64,000 nt of DNA, from the NCBI RefSeq assembly GCF_947489565.1, contig NZ_CANLEA010000001.1, positions 434,001 through 498,000 on the forward strand. Reading direction: 5' to 3'. Of the stretch, positions 32,546-41,283 are shown piece by piece. The DNA is from an uncultured Kordia sp. GTDB taxonomy: Bacteria; Bacteroidota; Bacteroidia; Flavobacteriales; Flavobacteriaceae. A program made the translations under genes and the position numbers. How positions within the stretch are numbered: the stretch's first letter is position 1; each line of letters begins with the position of its first letter. The notes beneath the pieces are model-generated. The model did no database searches. It was not told where the DNA came from and was given only the letters and a program-made list of their open reading frames with translations.

Positions 32546-33376
32546 GTGCCATTCTTTATTCGTAAACACCAAATCCGTTCCTTTAATCAATTCGGGTTTC
32601 CGTTGTAAATCGTCAAAGGAAATCTGTGTGCCGTCACTTTTATAAATGTATGTATATGCTTTTACATCGTTGAATAAATTTTCAATTTCTTTGCGAATTT
32701 TTTTCTGGAATATGGAAAAGCCAAACGTATTTTCCAATCGTATAAAAACCTTGTTTAAGAATTTTGATGGAATGTATTTGTGATACATATTTTCATTCAA
32801 AAAACTATAGTGAAACGAAACATATAATGTTGGATAGTTTACTTTTTCTAGCGCTTTTCCTATGCTTGGCAGTATTCGAAATTCGGCACCTTCTACGTCC
32901 ATTTTAATAAAATCTACAGTTTGAATGTTTTCTGCTTGTAAAAAATCAGCCAAAGAAACAGTGTTGAGTTCTAATGAATTTTCGGTATCGCGTTTGCGTT
33001 CTAAAATACTACTAGACGAAGCACCATATTGATCGCGAGCAGACAAACGAACGGTTTCTTTTTTGTCTGAAATTGCCGTTTTATACGTCTTTATTTTATC
33101 AGCTACAGCTGGATTCAATGTTACATTCGTATTCAACTCACTAAAACACACAGGGTCAGGATCAAGCGCATGCACTTCTTTCGCAGTTTTTGCAGCGTAC
33201 AATGTCAATACGCCACTCCATGAACCAATATCTAAAACCACAGAATCGGTATTCACAAAATGATCAAAAATGGCAAACGTATGCGGTTCCCAATCAATAG
33301 AATTTATATAACTCCAATAGTGTTTGTTTTGTCCAGGATCAACCTGAAACGTATGGTTTTTAAGCTGAATTTGCAT
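32516..33376 (-). CDS. FkbM family methyltransferase
   Basis: 286 residues. SAM motif I is VVLDIGSWSGVLTLYA (47-62), followed by HALDPDPVCFSEL, and the FkbM hallmark DFIKMDVEGAEFRIL. Family members O-methylate sugars or polyketides. It starts one base after the GNAT gene stop, third in the unit deacetylase-GNAT-FkbM, so a polysaccharide substrate is likely. The last eight or so residues (STPLNVPK) are encoded by a dispersed palindromic repeat, so the original end has probably been replaced. Confidence 0.87.
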   Translation of the reverse strand: MQIQLKNHTFQVDPGQNKHYWSYINSIDWEPHTFAIFDHFVNTDSVVLDIGSWSGVLTLYAAKTAKEVHALDPDPVCFSELNTNVTLNPAVADKIKTYKTAISDKKETVRLSARDQYGASSSSILERKRDTENSLELNTVSLADFLQAENIQTVDFIKMDVEGAEFRILPSIGKALEKVNYPTLYVSFHYSFLNENMYHKYIPSKFLNKVFIRLENTFGFSIFQKKIRKEIENLFNDVKAYTYIYKSDGTQISFDDLQRKPELIKGTDLVFTNKEWHTSTPLNVPK

Positions 33377-33377
33377 G

Positions 33378-34307
33378 CTAGAATGTGTCTAAATCTGAGT
33401 AGGTAAATATAAACGCTTTTAAATCGATTTCTGGGTCAAAATCCAAATAACCTACCAACCACGATTCTTTGGGTTGTACAATGGTTTGCAATTGTTTTGC
33501 CATCGTAGAATGTTGATCGACTTGAAACAGGAATTCCGTAATGCCTAAGAAAAATGCTTTTCGTTTGAGTTTCTTCAATGCTTTTTGCAACGCTTCCGCA
33601 GAAGGTGCATAGAATTGTCCCACATGAATAATGGCTTGAATTTTTAGCCAAAACACACAATCGTCTATTTCGACGCAATAATGACTTTTGAAACTGTTTT
33701 TATAATCGATAAAATCGTTATTGAATTTTAAACGAAATTTTTCTTGGTGTTCTGAATTCAGTTTTTCTAGCGCTTTTGGAGATACTTTTTGATTGAAAAA
33801 TACATCGTATATATTTGTCCAACGTAATTTATTCAATACCTTCCCAATAGGGAGTGTGTTGACTTTTACATGAAAACGTTGTAAGTGTTCGTGTTCTTTC
33901 CAACCTAACTTTTTCGTGCTATAATAGGTGTTTTCACTATGAAATGCATACACATATTTCATGTCATGTTCCTTCATGATTTCGTACGCAAGTTTTGCCA
34001 ATTCGTAATGCAAGCCTTTCCTTTGATGATTTGGCAATGTATACGAATCGCAGGCATGTGCGACATATACTTCCTCCGTATTCGTCTTAAATTTTTGAGG
34101 AACTGCGCCATAAAAAGCAACCGGAATTTCATCACAATAGGCAATACTGCAAATATAATTGACGCCTACATAGGACGTATTGTATTTGTTTTGCAAGTAC
34201 TTCAGCGTGACTTTCTTTTTGAAGACTTTCCAAAAGAGTTCTTTGATCGCAGGAAAATCATTGTTGTCCACACGTTTGAGGCGATATATTTCTTTGTATA
34301 CGATCAT
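33378..34307 (-). CDS. GNAT family N-acetyltransferase
   Basis: 309 residues. The N-terminal half is a GNAT fold: a short LKRVDNNDFPAIKELFWKVF start, IPVAFYGAVPQKF, and the acetyl-CoA loop ACDSYTLPNHQRKGLHYELA with the Q/R-x-x-G-x-H variant of motif A, then YVYAFHSENTYYSTKKLGW (motif B). The C-terminal half (about 160-309) looks like a second, degenerate GNAT-like lobe, seen in FemAB-like and sugar N-acyltransferases. It lies between deacetylase and FkbM genes, with gaps of three and one bases, so a deacetylated amino sugar is a plausible acceptor. Confidence 0.8.
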   Translation of the reverse strand: MIVYKEIYRLKRVDNNDFPAIKELFWKVFKKKVTLKYLQNKYNTSYVGVNYICSIAYCDEIPVAFYGAVPQKFKTNTEEVYVAHACDSYTLPNHQRKGLHYELAKLAYEIMKEHDMKYVYAFHSENTYYSTKKLGWKEHEHLQRFHVKVNTLPIGKVLNKLRWTNIYDVFFNQKVSPKALEKLNSEHQEKFRLKFNNDFIDYKNSFKSHYCVEIDDCVFWLKIQAIIHVGQFYAPSAEALQKALKKLKRKAFFLGITEFLFQVDQHSTMAKQLQTIVQPKESWLVGYLDFDPEIDLKAFIFTYSDLDTF

Positions 34308-34310
34308 TGT

Positions 34311-35297
34311 CTAAAAGTAAGAACCTTTTAATAAACACGCCAATTGTTGCTCCATAGAAATGTACGGATTCATCACAAAACGATTCTTCCAATGCTCATT
34401 TTGCGCGTCTTTTTTGGTATTGTAATCTACCAATAATAATCGTTCAAATCCTACTTCTTGACAATAGTCAGCCAATTCTTGATTGTAATATCCAAACGGG
34501 AAAGCAAATTCAGTAATGGGTTGTTTACAAATGGCTTCTAGTTGTTTTTTACTGTTTATAATTTCTTGTTTTGCTTCCTCTAATGGAATGTCTACCAAAC
34601 TTGCGTGTGTTTCTCCGTGTGCGCCAATGGTAAATAAAGGATTGTCGGCAATTTCTTTGATTTGTTGCGCATTCATCAACATCCAATAATCTTCATATTT
34701 TTTTGGCGGCAATGCTTCCCAATCTTCTTTAAAGACGTCATAGATCATTTTCAAAACCTCATAAGGTAATGCTTTGGCAACATTTTTCATGGAAATGCCA
34801 TTCCAGATAAATTCTTTTTTATCATTTTTTTGATACAGATTTCGTTCTAAAACAACTTCTTTTTTGTTTGTGTGATACGAAACAACATCGAGAAAATCTG
34901 CCCATAAATACGGCGCTTTTTCATGAACAGTTGTAATGTAAAAACACGCTGGAACGTTATATTTTTCTAAAATTGGAACGGCGTATTTGTAATTATTTAA
35001 ATAACCATCATCAAAGGTAAGAGCAATATTCAGTGTGTCCTTTTTGAATTTTTTCTGATAGAAATCATCCAGCGAAATTACATTATAATGTGTGGTAATA
35101 TGTTTGATAAATTCTTCAAAAAAGATTTTGGAGATGAATCGGCTATTGTATTTCGTTTCTCCAACAGCGTCAATTCCGTGATAGATCAAAATTCGTTCGC
35201 CATAACGATCTTTCAATAACAACTTTCCAAAACCGAGTTTGAACAATACAGTTTTGTAGAGTAATCCTAGCCGATATTTGATACGCATCCAAAGCAT
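34311..35297 (-). CDS. Polysaccharide deacetylase (NodB homology)
   Basis: 328 residues. NodB motif 1 is LTFDDGYLNN (93-102, with catalytic Asp and metal Asp), motif 2 is GAHGETHASL (metal His pair), and motif 3 is FAFPFGYYN. Carbohydrate esterase family 4 members remove N-acetyl groups from sugar polymers or lipid-linked sugars. There is no signal peptide; a weakly hydrophobic N-terminus suggests a cytoplasmic or membrane-face enzyme. It is first in a tight three-gene unit with GNAT and FkbM: one enzyme may remove and another replace an acyl group. Confidence 0.9.
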   Translation of the reverse strand: MLWMRIKYRLGLLYKTVLFKLGFGKLLLKDRYGERILIYHGIDAVGETKYNSRFISKIFFEEFIKHITTHYNVISLDDFYQKKFKKDTLNIALTFDDGYLNNYKYAVPILEKYNVPACFYITTVHEKAPYLWADFLDVVSYHTNKKEVVLERNLYQKNDKKEFIWNGISMKNVAKALPYEVLKMIYDVFKEDWEALPPKKYEDYWMLMNAQQIKEIADNPLFTIGAHGETHASLVDIPLEEAKQEIINSKKQLEAICKQPITEFAFPFGYYNQELADYCQEVGFERLLLVDYNTKKDAQNEHWKNRFVMNPYISMEQQLACLLKGSYF

Positions 35298-35318
35298 ATA
35301 TTCTTTATTTTTAGTTGT

Positions 35319-35490
35319 GTCACATCGAGCGCAGTCGAGATGCCTTAAATATTATTTTCTATTTATGAATTTGAATATAAAGTTATGATACGTCATTGCG
35401 AGGAGTCTACGACGAAGCAATCTTATTCTTCAAAGAATAAAAATGGTAATACGATAATAGGATTACCGCGCTATCGCTCGTAAAGACGAA
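35319..35490. repeat. Two dispersed repeats in the gap before the deacetylase
   Basis: The gap of about 200 bases holds the CACATCGAGCGCAGTCGAGA core (35321-35340) and a second family: CGTCATTGCGAGGAGTCTAC then GACGAAGCAATCTT (about 35391-35424), whose relative lies at 39303-39338. An ATTCTTCAAAGAATAA hairpin and a GGATTACCGCGCTATCGCTC stretch follow. No gene is present. Confidence 0.65.
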
Positions 35491-35495
35491 TCATA

Positions 35496-36932
35496 TTACT
35501 TCTTATTTATAATTCTATACAACTTCCATCCTTTAGAATGACTTTCTATGACTTTCAATTGATAATTATCTTCCATAAATTCCCAATTCAACATTGGGTT
35601 TTTATCTTTCCATTGTGCTTGGTAACGCACAGGATCAAACAAAATTAAATCGCTTGTTTGAAAGTTCTCGTAGCGTTCTAAAAACATGTTTTTGTATTCA
35701 AAGTCCAATCCGCGACCTTCCAATGCCAAATCTACATCAAAACTATATAAAGTTCCGCCTTGATACGATTGAATCATCGTTGCCAATTCTTTTTCAATGA
35801 TAGTTCTTTTAAAAATAAGTTTGAATGTTATTGTGAAAAAGACAAATTGCAGCAGCAAAGAAATTATAGCGATTGGTATTAAAAATCGTTTGATGAATTT
35901 TATTTCTGTAAGTTTCAAAAAAGCAGGAAATAATAAGACCAATATCAACGGAAATACCAAGCCTATGATACGCGGATTTTGAAATGGAATTCCTGCCAAA
36001 AACAAAATATATAAACCGCTACAGATAATCAATATTTTCTGATGAAAAGTAAAGAGTGATTTGTAATTTTTGAATGTAATCAAACTTAGAATACTTCCTA
36101 AAAAGATGAATCCGGGATGAAAAAACACATACAATGTATAGATCAAATTTGGAAATAGATAACTCGTTGTTCCGTCGGTTGTGGTAAAACTTGATTTGAA
36201 ATAATTACTCACTGACCAAACCTGCAAAAATGGATTCGAAGATGCTTCAAACAATGCGCCCCATTGAAAAATGATAAATGGAATGGAAACGACTATACTT
36301 AATACACTAGCCATTAATAATTGCACATATTTTTTTCGTTTCCACACTAAATATAAAGCATACAGTATGATAGGAAAGGTGATAAATAACGAAGCATAAC
36401 GCGTCATTAATGCGCAGGTGGCAAATATAAAAATAGGAGTAAGGTTTGTCTTTTTTTGATGAGATTTAAAGAAAAAATAGAACGACAATACTACAAAAAC
36501 CAAGGTCAATGCATCGGACATTACGATGAGTCCCATCTTCAATAAAAAAGGACTGAATACCGCAAAAATCAACACATACAAAAAGCTATATTTTGAAGAT
36601 GGATATAAAAGTCGAATTGTTTTTAAAATGTAAACACAAGCAATTCCAAAGCTAATGCAGCTTATAAATTGCAATGCAAAAGCAGTACTTCCAAAAACAA
36701 AACCGAGCAAGCTTCCCAAAGTAGGGTACAACACAGGCCAATAATAATTTCCAGGATGAATACCATCGGTTATATAGTTTTGAATGGCGTTGGTATAGCG
36801 TAAATACTCATACGAATCTTGACCGTACAAACCATCGAAACCAACAATTCTTAATGCTAACAGGAAGAGAATCGGAAGGTAAAAAAACGTAAAGTCCTTG
36901 TAAAAAAAAGCGGTTAATTTAGATGATTTCAA
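35496..36932 (-). CDS. GT-C type membrane glycosyltransferase
   Basis: 478 residues with about eleven membrane segments. The first loop has GFDGLYGQDSYEYLRYTNAI, an acidic site (D39) in the position used by GT39/GT83-type enzymes that draw sugars from polyprenyl phosphate. A short C-terminal soluble region (about 410-478) follows. It is likely to add a sugar on the outer face of the inner membrane. Single minus-strand gene, divergent from the GT2 gene 100 bases away, which could make the polyprenyl-phosphate sugar it needs. Confidence 0.78.
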   Translation of the reverse strand: MKSSKLTAFFYKDFTFFYLPILFLLALRIVGFDGLYGQDSYEYLRYTNAIQNYITDGIHPGNYYWPVLYPTLGSLLGFVFGSTAFALQFISCISFGIACVYILKTIRLLYPSSKYSFLYVLIFAVFSPFLLKMGLIVMSDALTLVFVVLSFYFFFKSHQKKTNLTPIFIFATCALMTRYASLFITFPIILYALYLVWKRKKYVQLLMASVLSIVVSIPFIIFQWGALFEASSNPFLQVWSVSNYFKSSFTTTDGTTSYLFPNLIYTLYVFFHPGFIFLGSILSLITFKNYKSLFTFHQKILIICSGLYILFLAGIPFQNPRIIGLVFPLILVLLFPAFLKLTEIKFIKRFLIPIAIISLLLQFVFFTITFKLIFKRTIIEKELATMIQSYQGGTLYSFDVDLALEGRGLDFEYKNMFLERYENFQTSDLILFDPVRYQAQWKDKNPMLNWEFMEDNYQLKVIESHSKGWKLYRIINKK

Positions 36933-37032
36933 TGTTAGTTTTGTTTTGCGTATCTAAATATAGTTGTTAAATTGTCGATCGTAAAAAATTACCAATATTT
37001 TTTGTGTTTTATGCGCAATTAATTCAAAACTC

Positions 37033-37773
37033 ATGATCAATTCCAAAAAAGTAATTATTGTTCTTCCTGCCTACAATGCTTCTGAAACGTTGCAAAAAAC
37101 GTACGACGAAATTCCATTTGATATTGTAGATGAAGTAGTGTTGGTAGATGATCATAGTACGGATGAAACGCTACGAGTTGCCAAAGAATTAGGAATTGAA
37201 CATTTGGTAAAACACGATCAAAATAAAGGATATGGCGCGAATCAGAAAAGTTGTTATAAAAAAGCATTATCGTTAGGTGCCGATATTGTAGTAATGCTGC
37301 ATCCTGATTATCAGTACACGCCAAAGTTGATTCATTCCATGGCGTATTTAATTGCAAATGATGTGTATCCTGTTGTGATGGGATCACGAATTTTAGGAAA
37401 AGGTGCATTGCGCGGCGGTATGCCAATGTATAAATATATTGCCAATCGCTTTTTGACCCTGTTTCAAAATATTGTCATCAATCAGAAATTGTCTGAATAC
37501 CATACAGGATTTCGAGCTTTTTCAAAAGAAGTCTTAAATTCTTTAGCGTTAGAACACAATTCAGACGATTTTATTTTCGACAATCAAATGCTGTGTCAAA
37601 TCTTTAACAAAGGATTTGAAATTGCCGAAATTACCTGTCCAACAACTTATTCTAGCGAAAGCTCCTCTATCAACTTTCAGCGAAGTGTTACCTATGGTTT
37701 AGGCGTATTAAAGGTATCAATTCAGTATTATTTGCATAAAAAGAAGCTAAAGTCATTTCAAATATTTAAATAG
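37033..37773 (+). CDS. Glycosyltransferase family 2 (dolichol-phosphate sugar synthase-like)
   Basis: 246 residues. GT-A fold signatures: IIVLPAYNASETLQKTYDEI, VLVDDHSTDET (DXD-like metal site follows), DQNKGYGANQKSCYKKAL and VVMLHPDYQY. The layout is that of polyprenyl-phosphate glucose/mannose synthases, but without C-terminal membrane helices, so the enzyme is peripheral. Such enzymes charge the lipid carrier used by GT-C enzymes like the divergent neighbour. A B12-type radical SAM gene follows 22 bases downstream. Confidence 0.88.
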   Translation: MINSKKVIIVLPAYNASETLQKTYDEIPFDIVDEVVLVDDHSTDETLRVAKELGIEHLVKHDQNKGYGANQKSCYKKALSLGADIVVMLHPDYQYTPKLIHSMAYLIANDVYPVVMGSRILGKGALRGGMPMYKYIANRFLTLFQNIVINQKLSEYHTGFRAFSKEVLNSLALEHNSDDFIFDNQMLCQIFNKGFEIAEITCPTTYSSESSSINFQRSVTYGLGVLKVSIQYYLHKKKLKSFQIFK

Positions 37774-37795
37774 TCAGTATATTTATAAAAAATAA

Positions 37796-39223
37796 TTGTC
37801 CGTTTTGAAAAAGCAGAAAATCTTATTGTACAATCCCATTGCAGTCTTTTTTGATATGCCACTTGCCTTGTTGGCGATTGGATCTGTGCTTGACCCTGAG
37901 AAATATGAAGTTATTATTGTAGATGGTCGCATTGATGAAAATCCTTTAGACACTATTGGAAAGCATATTGATGATGCCTTGTGTTTTGGAACTACTGTGT
38001 TGACAGGGAGACCGATAAAAGATGCTTTGACAGTGACACAAGCTGTTAAGAAAATGCGTCAAGATATTCCTGTAATTTGGGGCGGATGGCATACTTCGTT
38101 ATTTCCAAAACAAACCTTGAAAGATGAAATTTGTATTGATGTTACGGCGCAAGGACAAGGAGAAGATACGTTTAAAGAATTGGTAGAAGTATACGCTACC
38201 AAAGGCGATATTTCTAAAGTGAAAGGAATTTGCTATCGCAATGAAGAAGGTGAAATTATCAAGAATCCGCCGCGAGTAATTGTAGCGATGGATACTTTTG
38301 CAGATATCAATTATGAGTTGATTGACGTTGAAAAATACTTTGAAAAGAAAGGACGACGACAACTCGATTATATTTCTTCTACAGGTTGTTATTTTAGATG
38401 TACATTTTGTGCTGATCCTTTTGTGTATAATAGAAAGTGGACAGCTATTTCACCAGAAATTATGGTGAATAAATTAGCAGAACTACATGAAAAATATCAG
38501 TTTACCGATTTGAATCTTCAAGATGAAACCTATTTCACATATCGTGATCGTGTGATTGAGATTTCAGAACGTATGATTGAAAAAGGCTTGAATATTACTT
38601 GGGCGGCTACGATGCGTGCCGATCAAGGTTCTCGTATGTCAGTGGAAGATTTTAAAATCTGTGCAAAATCTGGGTTGCGACGTTTGTTGATTGGAGTAGA
38701 ATCTGGTTCACAAGAAATGATGAACTGGCTGAAGAAAGACATCAAAATAGAGCAAGTGTATATGTGTGCTGAGCGTTGCAAAGATTTAGGAATTGCAGTA
38801 CAGTTTCCATTTATTGTTGGTTTCCCAGAAGAAACAGACGAAAGTATTAGAGAAACGGTGAAAGTTGCACTCGATTTAAATAGTATGCATCCAAACTTTC
38901 ATACGCCAATTTTCTACTTTAAACCTTATCCAGGTACCACAATTACCGATAATGTTGTGAAAGAAGGTTACAAACTTCCAGAAACGGTTCACGAATGGTC
39001 CGATTTTGATTTTGTAGGTTCTTCAGGGCCTTGGGTAAGTGCAGAAAAGTATGATTTCTTTGAGAAGTTTAAGTTCTATTTAAAGTTTGCTTATTCGAAT
39101 CAGAAGTGGATTTACAAACCATTGCAATTGTTAGCAAGATGGCGTTGTAAACACAAATATTTCAACGTTCCTGTTGAAAAGAAAATTGTTGATACATTCT
39201 TTAAGAAACAGCAGTTAGCTTAG
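37796..39223 (+). CDS. B12-binding-type radical SAM protein
   Basis: 475 residues, started at the TTG at 37796 because no ATG occurs near the start; a TTG three codons later is an alternative. Residues 1-130 form the Rossmann-like cobalamin-type domain (VIWGGWHTSLFP). The cluster motif is C198-x3-C202-x2-C205 (TGCYFRCTFCADPF), followed by LQDETYFTY and LLIGVESGSQEMMNWLKKD. The C-terminal region after about 400 is a helical tail. It follows the GT2 gene, and with the other radical SAM enzymes here is likely part of lipid or glycan modification. Confidence 0.87.
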   Translation: MSVLKKQKILLYNPIAVFFDMPLALLAIGSVLDPEKYEVIIVDGRIDENPLDTIGKHIDDALCFGTTVLTGRPIKDALTVTQAVKKMRQDIPVIWGGWHTSLFPKQTLKDEICIDVTAQGQGEDTFKELVEVYATKGDISKVKGICYRNEEGEIIKNPPRVIVAMDTFADINYELIDVEKYFEKKGRRQLDYISSTGCYFRCTFCADPFVYNRKWTAISPEIMVNKLAELHEKYQFTDLNLQDETYFTYRDRVIEISERMIEKGLNITWAATMRADQGSRMSVEDFKICAKSGLRRLLIGVESGSQEMMNWLKKDIKIEQVYMCAERCKDLGIAVQFPFIVGFPEETDESIRETVKVALDLNSMHPNFHTPIFYFKPYPGTTITDNVVKEGYKLPETVHEWSDFDFVGSSGPWVSAEKYDFFEKFKFYLKFAYSNQKWIYKPLQLLARWRCKHKYFNVPVEKKIVDTFFKKQQLA

Positions 39224-39227
39224 TTAG

Positions 39228-39338
39228 ACGTGGCTTTGCCTTTTAGAATTTTAGACTCGCTTTGCTTTTAGTCACGCTATCGCTTTTGGTGTTTTTTTGA
39301 TACGTCATTACGAGGAAGTATGACGAAGTAATCTCTTC
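39228..39338 (+). repeat. Two dispersed repeats after the radical SAM gene
   Basis: GGCTTTGCCTTTTAGAATTT at about 39234 matches the element at 29466; CGTCATTACGAGGAAGTATG then ACGAAGTAATCTC at 39303-39335 matches the element at 35391. Both lie in a gene-free gap between convergent genes. Confidence 0.6.
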
Positions 39339-39394
39339 ATGCGAAAACAAATTGCACAAGCTTTGATTAATAATTTTCGAAAAGATATTTCAAC

Positions 39395-40504
39395 TTAGTT
39401 TTTCAAAATCACTTTCAACTCCTTTGTAATCTGTTCGGCTGTCAATTCAGCACCAGATTCATTGAAGTGAAAGTCATCATAAAATGATTCTGTTGTTTTT
39501 GGAAGTTGCAAATCAATGCAAGGAATGTTGTTTTGTGCACAAATAGTTTTCAATCGCTGATTAAACATTTCCATTCCGCCATATAATGCAGTTGTGCTGT
39601 AAAAAGCTTCGTTATTTTCAAAACCACTGGTAAGCATCAATTCTTCGTATTGCGGCTCCAAATTCGGTTTCCACATCGTTGCTTGCGTCACAAAAATCAA
39701 GCGTACATTTTTTTCTTTTGCAAGCTGAATCATTGCTTTCACATTCTCTTCGTAACGTGTTAAACCAGGGGTTAAATCAGGCAATTCGTCCAAAATCTTA
39801 GATTGCTTTCTTAAAGCTCTAATATCTAAAACAGTTTTGGTTAAATGATCTTTATGATTGAAATAGAATTTAATATTTTTCTTCGCTCTAGCTGCTAACT
39901 TATACAAAGTCAATTGTCTGTACCATGGCAAATAATCATCCGGAATGTGTTGAAAAGCAAATTTTTTTAATTTCAATTCTGGTAGATTCAGATAACGATC
40001 TGAAGAAATTAAATACGCTACCAAATCGTTTACACCTTGCATCACCAACACGGTTTTGGTGTCTTTCAGTTCCGGTTTTTCAAGCATGTGTTTGAATTGC
40101 AATACATGATGTGTACTGTTGTTTCCAGGTCTTCCGAAATTTCCAATCCAATATTCATTGCCTAATTTTTTTTCGATCAAAGCCGGCCACGTTTTTTCTT
40201 GTGTCAATGCGAAACATGCTGCAGTACTTCCTCCAAAAACCATCATTTTATGTTCGGCATCTTCATAGTTTGAAATCGAACGCGCGCCCAATTCATCAAA
40301 AGAGACTTCTGAATCTTGATGGATTCCTGTGATTTCATCCGTGTTAATTTCCCAAACAAAACCAGAATTTGGTGTATTGGTATAATAATCCGTTGGAAAA
40401 ATTTGTAACCATGAAAGTATAATTTCAGCAATAATCAATAGTATCACTGTGACTACTCCTGAGAAAGCCAGTTTTTTAAGGAGTCGTTTCGAGAAAAGCT
40501 TCAT
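39395..40504 (-). CDS. Membrane-anchored SGNH hydrolase family protein
   Basis: 369 residues from the ATG at 40504 (MKLFSKRLLKKLAF), which gives a basic start and one membrane segment at about 12-32; the longer frame would overlap the upstream gene. SGNH blocks are MVFGGSTAACFAL (nucleophile Ser), IGNFGRPGNNSTHH (block II), VLVMQGVNDLV (Asn) and DDFHFNESGAEL (Asp/His). The fifth SGNH-like protein in the window, it is last in the nucleotidyltransferase/radical SAM/methyltransferase operon. Probably acts on the operon's product outside the membrane. Confidence 0.8.
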   Translation of the reverse strand: MKLFSKRLLKKLAFSGVVTVILLIIAEIILSWLQIFPTDYYTNTPNSGFVWEINTDEITGIHQDSEVSFDELGARSISNYEDAEHKMMVFGGSTAACFALTQEKTWPALIEKKLGNEYWIGNFGRPGNNSTHHVLQFKHMLEKPELKDTKTVLVMQGVNDLVAYLISSDRYLNLPELKLKKFAFQHIPDDYLPWYRQLTLYKLAARAKKNIKFYFNHKDHLTKTVLDIRALRKQSKILDELPDLTPGLTRYEENVKAMIQLAKEKNVRLIFVTQATMWKPNLEPQYEELMLTSGFENNEAFYSTTALYGGMEMFNQRLKTICAQNNIPCIDLQLPKTTESFYDDFHFNESGAELTAEQITKELKVILKN

Positions 40505-40536
40505 GTAGCGTAGTTTTAAATGACTTTGGAAAGATA

Positions 40537-41283
40537 CTAATGTAATACATACCAAGAAAAGGGCGAGTCTTTTTTACCTAAAATCTTATGAATGATGTTC
40601 TTTTTGTATGCATACCAAACTTCAAAATGTTGTACTAATTTTTTATCGTGATGATGATAATTCGCTGCCATTCCTGGAACACCAAGTTCTGTATAATATA
40701 CTTTGGTACGTTCTTTAGCTGCTGCAATTTCTTCAGTTTTATAAAATGGAGTATCAATAATATGGATCTCACCATTTTCAGATAAAAACGATTTTAAAAG
40801 CGAGATTAAGCCGTCAAAATCTTCAAAATACTGCACAGCTCCATTCAGCGTAATCATTTCAAATTTCCCGTGAAAAGACTCCGGAACTTTGAAAATGTCA
40901 GCATACATAAAATGTAAATTCTTTTTCTTAAAAACACGGGCAGCTTGCTCCAGTTCTTCACGATTTACATCCAATCCAATAACTTGATTTTCTTTAGAAA
41001 CTTCAGCAATTTTATTAGAAAACCAACCATTTCCACAACCAATCGTTAAAATATGTAGCGGATTATTTTGTTTGGAAACATGCGCTAAAAAACGTTCTGT
41101 AGATTTAATTCGATATGGCCATTCATCTTTTTGTAAATAGGGCAATTTGCGAACTTCAGTATCTGATAGAATCCGATTTTCCTTTTCGCGCACAGCGAGA
41201 TAATACTTGGAAAAACCAGCATCTTCAGGTGTTAAATAATACACGTTTTGTTGTTGGGTTATACGACTAAAATCTAGTTTCAT
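40537..41283 (-). CDS. Class I SAM-dependent methyltransferase
   Basis: 248 residues. Motif I is ILTIGCGNGWFSNKIAE, the acidic loop is IGLDVNREEL, motif II/III FEMITLNGAVQYFEDFDGLI and EIHIIDTPFY follow. The N-terminal 75 residues are helical and family-specific (SRITQQQNVYYLTPEDAGF). It overlaps the upstream radical SAM gene by four bases (ATGA), so the two are translationally coupled and probably act on the same substrate. Confidence 0.85.
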   Translation of the reverse strand: MKLDFSRITQQQNVYYLTPEDAGFSKYYLAVREKENRILSDTEVRKLPYLQKDEWPYRIKSTERFLAHVSKQNNPLHILTIGCGNGWFSNKIAEVSKENQVIGLDVNREELEQAARVFKKKNLHFMYADIFKVPESFHGKFEMITLNGAVQYFEDFDGLISLLKSFLSENGEIHIIDTPFYKTEEIAAAKERTKVYYTELGVPGMAANYHHHDKKLVQHFEVWYAYKKNIIHKILGKKDSPFSWYVLH

